Source of the DNA: Incurvaria masculella
Taxonomy: Eukaryota > Arthropoda > Insecta > Lepidoptera > Incurvariidae
DNA: 64,000 bases
Reading direction: 5' to 3'
Assembly: GCA_946894095.1 (NCBI GenBank)
Contig: OX335642.1
Span: forward strand, 24,563,021 to 24,627,020
Below, piece by piece: positions 20,420 to 31,526 of this stretch. The translations under genes were made by a program, and so were the position numbers. The number at the start of each line of letters is the position of its first letter. Position 1 is the first letter of the stretch. The notes under the pieces are model-generated. The model was given only the letters and a program-made list of their open reading frames with translations, did not search any database and was not told the DNA's origin.

Positions 20420-21649
20420 CTAGAGACGTCCCTTCAAGTAAAAATTTTCCGACCTAATGTTCGAGTCTTCTGAGTTTTTTTTATTTTCGTGAATGTTTTG
20501 CATTTGTCTGGGACGCTTTATAGAACTTATAGAACAATCGACCGAATCAACATCTAAATCCAGATCCTCGTCCGATTTCGATTTCGACATCGAATTCGAT
20601 TTATTTTTTGAATTGTACTCAAAATTATCAACATCCTCGCAAGCAATAATGCCGTCAACAATTTCGCAATTGGACTGATTTCCTTGTATAATGCCAGTTT
20701 TAGTGATATTGCAATGATTCTCAATATCAACATTACATATCTGATGAGATGCGCCCTCGGGTGCCCCAACAACTAATGGCATTGGCACAGTTGTTATTTT
20801 ACATGATTGTATGTTCGAAGAAGTAGGACCGAGAATAGAACGGTTTTCGAACATAGTACGTATAGATTTTTGCAATGATGTGTGCTCTTGGTTCTGGTTT
20901 TGCCTTTGGAACGGATTTGACCCGACCTTGTTCTTTGAATTTTTCAAATGATTTTTCATGTGTCTGTAATAATTTGAGTTAGACCATTTGGTGTTATTTA
21001 TTTTGGTGACACAAATTGATGCATTGCATGGTTTACCGTTGACAATAAATGTGCACTTAATGGTTGCGATTGGGTTGTTCTGTTGTAAGGATACTGCTAT
21101 TGCAACATCACCCGAAAGAGGACTGAAATCAGGAACTTGTTTTAGCCATCCAGAGATAACTCTGCTGAGGTGACGCCTCTCAGATTCAAGATCAATATCA
21201 TTATTTAAGTTAAAGTTTGGTGAACAGTCAGTTGCAATGGATTCATTGTTAGTGTTTGTGGGTTTTGAGCTCGGCCTTGATAATTTTGATTGTTTCTGCA
21301 TTGAACCTTTGCTCTCGCTATTCAGTTTGTACAGTTGTACGCAGTGATCTCGAATTGCCATTATTAATTTTCTATGGCCGTCCAATAATTTGAATCGTTC
21401 CGGACACTTTGCAAATATTCCCAAATATTTGGCCCAATCGTCTTTATCAATAACATGGGGTATAATATTTCTACCAGTGTCCTCCAATTTGGAAAATGTA
21501 TCGTCCTCTATGCCACGAAGAGATACTTCGTTGTCGTAACCTTCGAACTCCAGCAATCTTTTAACGTTTTCTGAAAGAGTGCAGCCTAAGCTCAGTTCAA
21601 TTTTTGTCCAAATTTCGTGTGATGCGAGATCTGTTTGCGTGAAGGCATC
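20420..21649 (-). CDS. N-terminal part of the same transposase-like protein, with zinc-finger-like segment
   Basis: Open from the 3' splice site CTATTATCTTTCAG-like sequence (AG at 21651-21650 on the plus numbering) with first codons DAFTQTDLASHEIWTKIELS. No ATG lies near the start and an in-frame stop sits just upstream of the acceptor, so a 5' exon is expected. Around codons 200-240 it has CTFIVNGKPCNASI, then NSNYYRHMKNHLK, a C-C-H-H pattern resembling a BED/C2H2 DNA-binding finger. A low-complexity acidic/Ser-Lys stretch (SMSKSKSDEDLDLDVDSVD) follows. The frame stops at TAG 20422-20420, but shifting one base near 20430 continues smoothly into the 20381 frame (KGTSLDATLNQK), so the stop is best read as a recent single-base deletion or a sequencing error. 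Confidence 0.7.
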   Translation of the reverse strand, partial: DAFTQTDLASHEIWTKIELSLGCTLSENVKRLLEFEGYDNEVSLRGIEDDTFSKLEDTGRNIIPHVIDKDDWAKYLGIFAKCPERFKLLDGHRKLIMAIRDHCVQLYKLNSESKGSMQKQSKLSRPSSKPTNTNNESIATDCSPNFNLNNDIDLESERRHLSRVISGWLKQVPDFSPLSGDVAIAVSLQQNNPIATIKCTFIVNGKPCNASICVTKINNTKWSNSNYYRHMKNHLKNSKNKVGSNPFQRQNQNQEHTSLQKSIRTMFENRSILGPTSSNIQSCKITTVPMPLVVGAPEGASHQICNVDIENHCNITKTGIIQGNQSNCEIVDGIIACEDVDNFEYNSKNKSNSMSKSKSDEDLDLDVDSVDCSISSIKRPRQMQNIHENKKNSEDSNIRSENFYLKGRL

Positions 21650-21663
21650 CTGAAAGATAATTA

Positions 21664-23663
21664 GGAAATTTAATTTATAAATTAGGAAGTGATCGTTAAC
21701 TTTTAAATCATCATGAAGGCAATTACAAAAAAAAAATGTTTAGGCGTAATTATTTTAATTGAGTGCCTGGCTTACGCCATATCTCACGCTTAGGATCATC
21801 TCATTATCAACAGCCTCTTATCGTCCACTACTGAAAATACGCCTATCAAATCTTTCTCCTACTCCCCCGGCACTCGGCAGCATGGATCTCGGCACTTACC
21901 ATACAAATAAAAAAAAACTATCGACAAAAATAATGAGCTTTACAAGTCGGTCAAATAAAAAAATATGGTAATGATGATATCTTTGTTTATTACTATTTTA
22001 TTTTACGTTGATTAAAAATTTGGGTGCGAACCTTTTAAATGACTACGAGAGCTAGGGGAGCAGGGGAAAGGGGCGGGGGAGTACATCAATATAAGCGAAA
22101 AGATCTAAATTTGAAATCTTTGAAATAATAATATTTCAGTAAAAATGCGTTTCCTAAAAATAGTTATTTCATCAATATTCTTTTACTACCCTAAACTATA
22201 ACACAAGAATACCAAAATACAATAATCAACTAGCCATTAACTAGTCCTTACCCCAACATTTTAAAACCAAAGTGACGAATAACATTTTCACCTCTGAATC
22301 GAACAGTAATACAGTTTTTGTTTACTTACTACGTGATATAATCGAGGATGAGACCGAGAAGATAATTCGAACTCATCTTCAACAGGGTTGGCCTCGGGCT
22401 CGGTGACATGTTTGGCGACAGGCTCGGCGACAGGCTTGATATTCATATTCGCTACTGGCCTCGCTCCTCACTCGTCTCCTCTCTCTTCTCTAACATTAGA
22501 GAGGTTAGATCTTTGCAGTGGAGATTGATTAAACTAAAAAAATATACCTTTATTATCGTTATTATAAATACATTTGGGTGTTTAAAAGGCCGATCCAAAG
22601 CCTTTAGCAGGTGATAGGGGAGATCATTTGGAGTGTATTAAGCCAAACATACCTTAGTACAAAGTCTTACGGAATATCCAGATTCTCGACATTTACATTT
22701 TCTTTTACATTTTCGCCATAATAAATCACCAATGTAAGACTTCTGCCGATGCATAAAACAACTAGCTAAAGTGGCAACAAAAATTATAAATCACACTTGA
22801 GTGAATGAAATATTTTTCACTCACGAACAAAATATGTATTCAATAAAGTATTATAATTCATGTGTTTTTTTAAGGATGTAAAACGCTGGTGTTTATGCCC
22901 TTTCAAATAGTATGCTACAAATCATGTTAACTGGTAATTTCTAAGAATTATAATGGAAAAATTGATAAGAAATCAAGATAAAATCTTAAGTTTTGTTTTG
23001 AAAATCGTTTGTAAGTATACCATTTAAAAGGGGATGAACAACAGATATTTTCACTAGCATTTAAAATTCTTAAAATAACCATATTTAAAAAAATCATTTT
23101 TTTTCGACACCGACAGTTCGACACAAATAATTGTGTCGAACATTGTATATTAATAATAGCTATATTAAAATGAATAAAATATTTCAACAGTTTTACTTAT
23201 AATGTATTAGTTCAAGAGGTAGGTAAAGGTTAATAAAACTGTGGGTCGTTTAAAAAAAAAAAATCATTGAATACGTATTTTGTTAGTAAGTGAGAAATAT
23301 TTTCTTTACATAGGTGTCAATTATATTTTTTCACGTCACTTTATTTGTTGTTGTACGCACTCGCATAGAAAAAACACACTCTTGTATTTAATTTAAATAA
23401 TAATAATATAAAAAGATGTTTTCTTATATTAGTTGGGAAAATTTGAAAAAAAAAATGGTTTTCTTAAAAAAAGTAAATGTCGAAAACCTCAAATTTCACA
23501 AGACTTTGTACTACAAATTTCGCAAGACTTTGTACTAAGGAATGTTACGCTTAACAACTCCAAATTACCACTCACGCAAAGGCTTTTCATTGACCTTCCA
23601 AACATCCTGTATAAGATTGAAAACCCAGAAAGAGAGCGTTCTACGAAACTTTATGGCCACGTT
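21664..23663. other. Spacer; possible intron or 5' exon region of the minus-strand gene
   Basis: 21818-21850 has TCTTATCGTCCACTACTG, a fragment seen in lepidopteran dispersed repeats (memory). 22380-22440 has GGCTCGGCGACAGGCTTG-type wording. 22798-22815 is a small palindrome around a TGAGTGAA/TTCACTCA core. The missing 5' exon of the 17.7-21.6 kb gene may lie here, but I could not pick one with a clear ATG and donor site. Confidence 0.35.
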
Positions 23664-24433
23664 GCGCTATATCACTATATCCCTATGTACGCTTATATCT
23701 TTAAAACTACGCAACGGATTTTGATGCGGTTTTTTTAATAGATAGAGTGATTCAAGAGGAAGGTTTATTTGTATAATAACATCCATTAATTATTGGAGAA
23801 ATACTGTTATTTTTGAGGATTCCAATGTGATGTCGTAAAAAAATATTTTTTTTCCGCTTACATTGCAAACGCAGGCTGAACCCTACGAGTTTTATCAAAA
23901 TAATGTACTACGTATTGTATACATTGAAAAGGTCTACAGAAAACTCCGCGATGGTATATGTATATCTCTTATGGATATCCCACAATAAAAAAAAATTCTC
24001 ATTTACTTTTTACGACAAATAATGGCTAATTTTTGAAGCAATTTTAACCAATACAGTATTAATCTTTATCCAATTAAATACCTTAAATACATTGTTGATT
24101 TAATATAGATCTATACGGCCCTTTACAGCATATGATTTAAATGAATATTTTCGAAGATATTATAGATTTAAAAATTGCGGGATGTAGTGTTTGCAGCGGT
24201 ACCGGCCGGCCGGGGCGACGGGAGCGTGCCTCGCGGTTCTCCCTATAGCACTTTGAATTTATTATTTCTCTAATATCTAATAATCATGTAATAATAATAT
24301 CTAAGTTTTTTTTATTTCAAATATCTCAATGTAGGAACTCTACGTAAAAATGGTTTATTTGTGTATCATCGTGTCAAAATAATATTTTTTTAAATGACAT
24401 TATGCCCGTGCAAAGCCGGGACGGGCTGCTAGT
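23664..24433 (+). mobile_element. ~770-bp dispersed repeat, copy 1
   Basis: Runs from CTATATCACTATATCCC to CAAAGCCGGGACGGGCTGCT. It matches the reverse complement of 29342-30115 almost throughout (mid-90s percent by eye). It includes a GC-rich patch GGTACCGGCCGGCCGGGGCG and the sequence GCAAACGCAGGCTGAACCC, which is also in copy 2. A frame corresponding to the 81-codon frame of copy 2 is broken by stops. The class is unknown; a non-autonomous LINE or Helitron-like element are options. Confidence 0.8.
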
Positions 24434-25270
24434 ATTTGTATAATTTAGAAAAAAATAATCGCTAAATCAAGTTTTTCCGCGGAGTTGCTAGGTTGCTAGG
24501 GTAACAGTTTCAAATTTACGGTTGTTATATTATGGTGTTACAATATCGGGCTATTATTTATTTAAAAAAAAAGGTGAAGCAATCACAGCTAGTTATTTAT
24601 AAATTATTATGAATATGGAAGGAAAACTGCCTAGTTTAAATATGTATACATTCGATTCGAAATGGTCGATATAATCCTCGAATATCGAATCCAAATAATA
24701 ATGCAATGGAACTTACTCTTCAACTGAAAGCAATTTTCTGTTATGCGATTTTAATATATGCGATCTATCATGTGTATCCCCCAGCGAACGAATTCAAAAC
24801 GTCGTCGCGGTCGCCGCGCTTGCATGATCGCATATTTCTAACCTCGCTTCTAACGGAATGAAGCGAACATACATCGAGACATATATAATTCGCAAGGAGA
24901 TGATTAGAATAAAAATAGTATACACTTACAATCCATCGCGTCTTCCTGTAGTCTTCAATCTCGCGAGTTCCCAACATAGGCAGGCCGAGAGTGCGGCCAA
25001 GGGCCAGGCGAGCAGGCAGGCCGTCTCGTCTCGAATTCAAGCACTTTGTGCACTCCTCGGTGAACTAGTGTGCACTCGAGTTTGCATCAAATAAATAAAT
25101 TAACGTGTCGTACCTACTAAGAGAACACGATAAATGAGACCTCGGTTGAGACTGACTGACTGTGGCTGACTGACTGGCCGGCTGGCCGGCTGGATGACCT
25201 TTAACCTAGAATTGCGCGCGCCCTTCGTTCACAACATACCTACAATCATCAAATTATTTAATCAAAATCA
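24434..25270. other. Spacer, no gene recognised
   Basis: Contains short tandem words (TTGCTAGGTTGCTAGGG at ~24487; GACTGACTGACTG / GGCCGGCTGGCCGGCTGG at ~25152-25190) and a weak CpG-rich patch near 24780-24850. Short overlapping frames on both strands at 24768-25094 look like chance. Confidence 0.35.
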
Positions 25271-25510
25271 CTAACCCCTGTTTTCACCACCTCAAGTTAC
25301 CTGAAATCCGATAGTTAACTTTCGGTTACATTGACATAAGACATAAGACATAAGACATAAGACATTTTATTTGCCACAACACATAAGTACAATAGAGTAA
25401 TGAACATAAAACAAATTAAACTAAATTAAAAACACAAACATTGCATTTTTGTATGGTGTAACCGAAAGATAACTTTGGGATTTTTGTAACTGGAGGTGGT
25501 GGAACCGGGC
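25271..25510. mobile_element. Palindromic MITE-like element, family M2 copy 2, with internal insertion
   Basis: Left ACCCCTGTTTTCACCACCTC with AACTTTCGGTTACA, right TGTAACCGAAAGATAACTTT with TAACTGGAGGTGGTGGAAC. Compared with the copies at 806-925 and 58669-58798, the centre is enlarged by a 7-bp-unit microsatellite (ACATAAG x ~5, 25336-25370) and ~70 bp of A-rich sequence, apparently a secondary insertion. Confidence 0.7.
25336..25370. repeat. ACATAAG heptanucleotide microsatellite
   Basis: Five consecutive ACATAAG units inside the MITE-like element. They are followed by an A-rich segment ending near 25435. Confidence 0.88.
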
Positions 25511-25549
25511 GCTAATCGACTAAAAGTCGCCCACCCAATACACAGTAAA

Positions 25550-25841
25550 CAAACCGGCCAAGTGCGAGTCGGACTCGCACACAAAGGGTTCCGTACTATC
25601 GTAAATGATTTAACACCAAAAAATCATATTATTTGTATTTTTTTATTATCTTTAAATTTTACCTCGAATTTTACTTATTTGTTGTTATAGCGGCAAAATA
25701 AATACTCACTCTGTGAAAATTTCAGCTACGTACTTATTACGGTTCATGAGTAACAGCTCTGTGACAGACGGACGGACGGACGGACAGCGGAGGCTTAGTA
25801 ATAGGGTTCCGTTTTCACCCTTTGGGTACGGAACCCTAAAA
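25550..25841 (+). mobile_element. Interspersed repeat 'GTGCGAGTCGGACTCGCAC' family, copy C
   Basis: Starts AAACCGGCCAAGTGCGAGTC and ends TTTGGGTACGGAACCCTAAA. It has the short, apparently ancestral GGAC tract (~4 units at 25763-25782) and the conserved interior ATAGCGGCAAAATAAA. It is close to full length for the copies in this window. Confidence 0.85.
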
Positions 25842-26479
25842 CGTAGTATACGCTTGATAACCTTCTATTCGCTTAGTACGCGTAATAAGGTCGGACTAAA
25901 CCGGTTTTTGTTTGGTTAATCCGGTGCTTATCCCGTGATAAATTTTGACAGGTTTACTCTGAATACGACGAGGAATACGACTGAATATGTTTTGGAATTG
26001 GGTCGTCAGGCACACGCGGGGTGCGCGCTGCGCACACTCGTGCGCACACGTGTGCGTGATTTCTTCGCAAACTGGCGGCCGCGCCCACGGCCGCGCTATC
26101 ATTGTAGATTAGATCCCGTATTATCTCAGCGATCATTAGGTCAGCCCTGTTTATTTTTTGCCTGATGCATTATGCAATACCATTTTTGAAGTCATAATAC
26201 ATATTTGACATACTCAACTTCACGATGAGGTACTCCGATCTTTCGAAATCCCTTAGTATCTCAGCCATCATTAGGTCAAAGTTGATTATTTCTTTGCCTG
26301 GGCCGTTATAAAAGTCTATATTTAAAAACCTAGTAAATATTTCACGTACTCGAGATAAGGTACTCTTATTTTAAAAAGCTTTACAGTCTTATTCAGAACT
26401 AACCTGTCAAAACTTACGTACTGTACTAGAATTGCACCGGACTAAGCATACAAAAACCGGTTTAGTCCGACCCCGACAA
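25842..26479. other. Spacer, no gene recognised
   Basis: 25989-26095 is GC-rich with alternating CACACG/GTGTGCG words. Short frames on both strands there are judged chance. TTATCTCAGCGATCATTAGGTC at 26113 recurs with changes near 26252, an inexact ~140-bp direct repeat. Confidence 0.35.
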
Positions 26480-27055
26480 GATTATCTGAGATTACAAAGA
26501 CTTTGATCGGATTGCCAATGATTCCCTTAGGATTCCTACACTCCCTGGGCGCACTCGAGACTACCCAAGATTTTCCTATTCCTCGGACTCCCGCCCAGGA
26601 TTACCCGAGATTTCCATGAATTTGAAAGGATTCCCAATGATTTCCTTGGTATTCTCAGATTCCTTAGGATTACTCGGGATTACATAAGATTTCCAGATTC
26701 CTCGGACTCCCATCGGATTCCTCGGACTCCGCCTAAGATTACCCGAGATTTCCATGAATTCGATAGGATTCCCAATGATTTCCTTGGGATTTCCAGATTC
26801 TTTAGGATTACTCGGGATTACATAAGATTTCCGAGATTCCTCGGACTCCTATCGGATTCCTCGGACTCCGCCTAAGATTACCCGAGATTTCCATGAATTT
26901 GATAGGATTCCTAATGATTTCCTTGGGATTCCCAGATTCTTTAGGATTACTCGGGATTACATAAGATTTCCGAGATTCTCCGGACTCCCACCAGATTACT
27001 CGGACTCCCACCTAAGATTCTTGAGATTCCCAAACGATTGTACACCAGATTCCCT
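26480..27055. repeat. Degenerate tandem array, higher-order unit ~130-140 bp
   Basis: Monomers such as GATTCCTCGGACTCC, GATTACCCGAGATTTCC and GATTTCCTTGGGATTC repeat. The higher-order unit (CCTAAGATTACCCGAGATTT, then CCATGAATT, TAGGATTCCCAATGATTTCC, then GGATTACTCGGGATTAC) recurs about three and a half times. It is bordered on the right by GTACACCAGATTCCCTGAG, similar to the left border of the array at 8935. The monomers are related to that array but diverged. Not coding. Confidence 0.88.
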
Positions 27056-27252
27056 GAGTGAGTGACCCCTCGGAGGAAGGATGAAGTCGGAGGTATAGTT
27101 GGACCATGGAGGCTTCACCACCATGAGTTGGACCCGATGCCCGTCGAGAACTAGATTGTTCTGTTTGAATAACACGCTCGCACGCAAACATATTTTACCA
27201 GGCTTCGTTCGGATGAATGTCCAAGACGAACTCGACCCTAGCTTGTAACGTA
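27056..27252 (+). repeat. Dispersed repeat Y, fragment
   Basis: GTTCTGTTTGAATAACACGC, then ACATATTTTACCAGGCTTCG and GAATGTCCAA. The same word order appears at 52185-52332 (TTTTGTTTGAATGACGCGCC ... ACATATTTCCAGG) and at 49200-49262. The diagnostic end AACCTCAGCTAGT is eroded here to ACCCTAGCTTGT. No coding. Confidence 0.5.
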
Positions 27253-29341
27253 TACTTTATTTATTTTCATTTGTAGGCAACGTCAATATCTGTATGTCAT
27301 ATATTTCTTGAACTACACTTACGGCAGCCTTCAGAAAGAAGTCAGTGCCTATGCATACTCATAATGGACATTTAAAGTTATCTACATAATGGAGAAATAC
27401 ACGTTTCAAGGAACCAACGGTCAAAATTCTTCTAGAAACAAAACAACAAACCACGAACATTAGTACAGTTTTTTTTACCACTCAGTAATTCAAGGATGCT
27501 GTCTCCCTCATGCGCGCGCGCCTAGCGAACGTCAGCCGATCCTACAGAGCCAATGGGAGAGAACCAAGAGTATATTTTTGTGTTTATGCTCGTCCTAGAA
27601 CATTAGTTGTTGTTTCTGTTTGTAAATATTTAATCATTTATAATACATGGTGCATTAATTTAATTTATCTGGTTTTGATTTGGTTCGACAGAATTAGTAC
27701 CTATTATGGTTGAGGACTCGGCCCCGCTCACCGACTGAAATCCGCATGGCATTCACTTAACCATACGTCACAACTGGCGTCACGTACAGCGTACCTCAGA
27801 CATCCTTTCCTTTAAAAAAAAATAATAATTAAACCATACCATTACAAGCTAAGCCGGGAACCTCAGCTGGTTAAAGAATAAAAAACTGATATTTGTTTAA
27901 AAACCTAGGATTTGACATAATTTACGGTTAAATTAAATGGTTTTCGTTTCGTTTTACCGAAATTGGTTTCGTTGACGTTGATTTTCCTCACGCTGTGTTT
28001 TTAACAAACTCACTTTACTTATTCGCCTCAAAAAGTGAAAAATCTGGGGTCTACAATATCCCTGTCCAGCGCATAATGTTAAACAGCCTTCGGTACAGAG
28101 GCACTAAGGTGGGTAGGCAAGGCAGGTACAATTTAAAGTCCTACGCTCAGTTTTGCCATTCCACGTAATCGAGTTGGTCCCTCGTTTGCCTAATTTCGGC
28201 GTGACTCGCTACGTAAAAATGGATCAAGTGTGCACTAAAATTGTGAGACTTCCGGAACGCCAAACGAAAATAAAAGAACATTGTGGAAAGTTAGTAATAA
28301 AATGTTTTTGGATAGACAGTGTTATGAATCGCTTACTTGTAAATAAACTTATGGAAAGTGGTGTAAAAGACTGCAAGTCATACCAAATCAAGTCATACGT
28401 TCTGTCAAAAAAGCAAAACTTTCTAATTTAGTAAGTAGTGCACAATCCCTGGTTAGTGATAATTTGAAAACAACTATAATACTAACCAAATATTGTTTTC
28501 TCTAGCCTTAGAATGCTGGCCACAAAAATATTTTTTGAATTCGACTCTAATCTTTCATGAAAACAAATCTGTGCACTATATTATTTATTTTTGAATATAC
28601 ATAGAGTAGACCCTTAAACAAGACCGAGTGGCGGTTATCGCGTTTCATCGGTGCGCTTTCGCACCACATCAGATTTCCGAACTACTAAACAATTTTAATA
28701 AAACCCAAAATTCCTTTATCGCTCCATCAAACGATATAATAAAGATTTAACTGTAGAAAACAGAAAAACACTGTGGTTTGCCCTCGCGCTGTTAGGACTA
28801 CAGTTATAAAAGCTGAGAAATCAGGAAGCCAAAGAAATCCTATGAGTAAGCAGAAACTGTTAGCCTTTCGGTGGGGTTATGCAGAATCACAGTGAATAGG
28901 GTTTTGAATGAAGTTTGAATGAATGAAGGCTTTAATAATAATAATAATAATAATAATAAAATTTTTATTTAAGGTGATGACCCTTATGTTGTTAGTAGAC
29001 ATTATATTGTTAGTACATTTATAAAGTTGTAAACATAAAGATATTTTAGATTCGCGTTTAATAGACCTGAGACTGAAGAGATCACGCGTTTTTGTTGAAA
29101 CGATACGCGGAAAATAACAGAGTAAAATTCTTGAAGATTTGAAGTGAACATTTTACCGTGAATAAACAAAATAATTAAACAAACCAAAATAAATAAACAT
29201 AATGTTAAGGCCGCATAACACGTGTCCAGTGAGACCATTATCCATTGTCACTCATGGTTTGGGTGGAAGTCTCATATTCGGGCTTAACTGAGGTATATTT
29301 TTGACAGAAAGGCTTAGATAGAAATGCGGTTTATATCAAAA
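27253..29341. other. Spacer, no gene recognised
   Basis: Contains an (AAT)n microsatellite at 28934-28960 and a stub of repeat Y (AAGCCGGGAACCTCAGCTGG at 27851). A 92-codon frame at 28153-28431 (MDQVCTKIVRLPERQTKIKE...) has no domain that I recognise and no splice context, so I leave it uncalled. Confidence 0.35.
28934..28960. repeat. (AAT)n microsatellite
   Basis: Eight to nine TAA/AAT units in a row. Confidence 0.9.
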
Positions 29342-30115
29342 CTAGCAGCCCGTCCCGGCTTTGCACGGGCATAATGTCATTTAAAAAAATATTATTTTGA
29401 CACAATGATACACAAATAAACTATTTTTACGTAGAGTTCCTACATTGAGATATTTGAAATAAAAAAAACTTAGATATTATTATTACATGATTATTAGATA
29501 TTAGAGAAATAATAAATTCAAAGTGCTATAGGGAGAACCGCGGCCTCCGAGGTACGCTCCCGCCGCCCCGGCCGGCCGGTACCGACGCAAACACTACATT
29601 TTGCAATTTTTAAATCTATAATATATTCGAAAATATTCATTTAAATCATATGCTGTAAAGGGCCGTATAGATCTATATTAAATAAACAATATATTTAAGG
29701 TATTTAATTGGATAAGGATTAATGCTGTATTGGTTAAAATCGCTTCGAAAATTAGCCATTATTTGTCGTAAAAAGTAAATGAGAAACAAATGTGATTGTG
29801 GGATATCCATAAGAGATAGATATATACCATCGCGGAGTTTTCTGTAGACCTTTTCAATGTTTACAATACTTAGTACATTATTTTGATAAATCTCGTAGGG
29901 TTCAGCCTGCGTTTGCAATGTAAGCGGAAAAAATATATTTTTTTACGACATCACATTGGAAACCTCAAAAATAACAGTATTTCTCCAATATTTAATGGAT
30001 GTTATTATACATATAAACCTTCCTCTTGAATCACTCTATCTATTAAAAAAAACCGCATCAAAATCCGTTGCGTAGTTTTAAAGATTTACACAGGGATATA
30101 GTGATATAGGGACAG
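29342..30115 (-). mobile_element. ~770-bp dispersed repeat, copy 2 (inverted relative to copy 1)
   Basis: Begins CTAGCAGCCCGTCCCGGC and ends GGGATATAGTGATATAG. Reverse complement of 23664-24433 with scattered substitutions and a few 1-10-bp indels, for example CGCGGCCTCCGAGG is longer here. An 81-codon frame on the minus strand (29918-29673; PYEIYQNNVLSIVNIEKVYR) is open in this copy but interrupted in copy 1. No known domain was recognised in it. Confidence 0.8.
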
Positions 30116-31526
30116 AGAAAGCGACTTTGTTTTATACTATGTAGTGAAGTGATACAATGCTCATACACCTTGTAGAAGCTGCTTTTCAAACCATTTTCAA
30201 TGACAGACTAGGTATTGGAGAATATTTCATCTTTCTAGGTCACCTGGTATTAAATATATGTCAGCCAGTCATAAAAGATTGTAGACATTAATATCTCAAT
30301 AACATTTTGAGCTATATATGGGGTTCTAGTAAATCTTAGGCATTTCAATAAATAAACCAAATTATATGTGTTTATGTTAAATATATTCAAAGTTATAAGG
30401 GTTCAAAAGAAGCTCCAAATAGTTCGTGTATTTGTATTTGTATTTGTATTTTATTCATCATCCATAGACAGCTTGCTGCACTCGGAATCGTCACATTTCC
30501 ATATTTAACATCGTTAATCATAATCATAATTTTACATTCGTCAGTTTGTGAAAACTAATTACAGTAAATGGCTGATGCTCGCCAGTTCCTTTTTCTTGAA
30601 TATCTCACCTATATTTTCATGCTATTAGAGTGGGTGCATAAACACCACATTTCCGGAGGAATTATATGCGAAGCCAGTAACCTTCCCTTTATAAGCACGC
30701 CTACACTGAACTATATGGAAAACAAGGATTGTTTTCATTGTCCCTTCCAACAGCTTAGTTAGTTATATTTTTAGGCATATAGGTATATTATTATATTCTT
30801 AGGACACTCAAGGGGTGAAATTAAAGACATCTGAAGAAAAACCTCACGGAGGCCTATATTTTTCGAATTTGTTAAAACGCAGAGGCTAGCTCCGTAAACG
30901 TGAATGAAATTGAAATATGTCTGTCCCTTTCAAACTTAACCTGGAATGTAAGCATAAACAAATCCTTGTTTATCGTTAATATTCTAGTTAACTTTGTATT
31001 CAAAAATAAAATAAATAAATAATGCTTTCTTCTCGTCTTTTGTAGATAAGAAGACGTTGTTAAAGATTTAAAAAGAAATGTAAAAAATATACGTGAATTC
31101 CCTATTCATTCGGAAGCGTAATATTCGAAGAATGCTCTTAAAAAAAAGTATTTTTTTTTGTTATTGAGAATTTTTTTTATTTCGACTAGTACGAATGGTG
31201 GCGAGTCGGGTAAGGGGGGGGGGGGGGTGGGCGCTTTACCCCCTTTTCCTTGGGTAACTTAGCGCGGATCTATCAGTTTGTGACGTAACGTAACGTAGTT
31301 TGACTTCAAATAAATGAAATTCTTTATTCGCAATTCCAGACACTCATCGCCCCGGCCCGCCCAACTGCAGCGATGTCCGCTTGCCCACCGTCAGCCTAAC
31401 CCCGCTAGTACTAAACTAAAACTTTTTATTGAAAGCAAAATACTGTTAATTGGCATTTCAACTTATTGTTTGTATTCACCAAATACATTTTCAGACAAAG
31501 GAAAACTAAACATGATATATCTACTT
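30116..31526. other. Spacer with simple repeats
   Basis: 30427-30462 has TTTGTATTTGTATTTG followed by ATTCATCATCCATAGACAG; the latter block recurs at ~33497, marking a small dispersed repeat. 31213-31227 is a run of about 14 G. I see no gene. Confidence 0.4.

Noticed and set aside
26808..27011. 67-codon minus frame rich in NPKES/GNPKE repeats
   Set aside because: It is the tandem array read in one frame and does not persist across the array.
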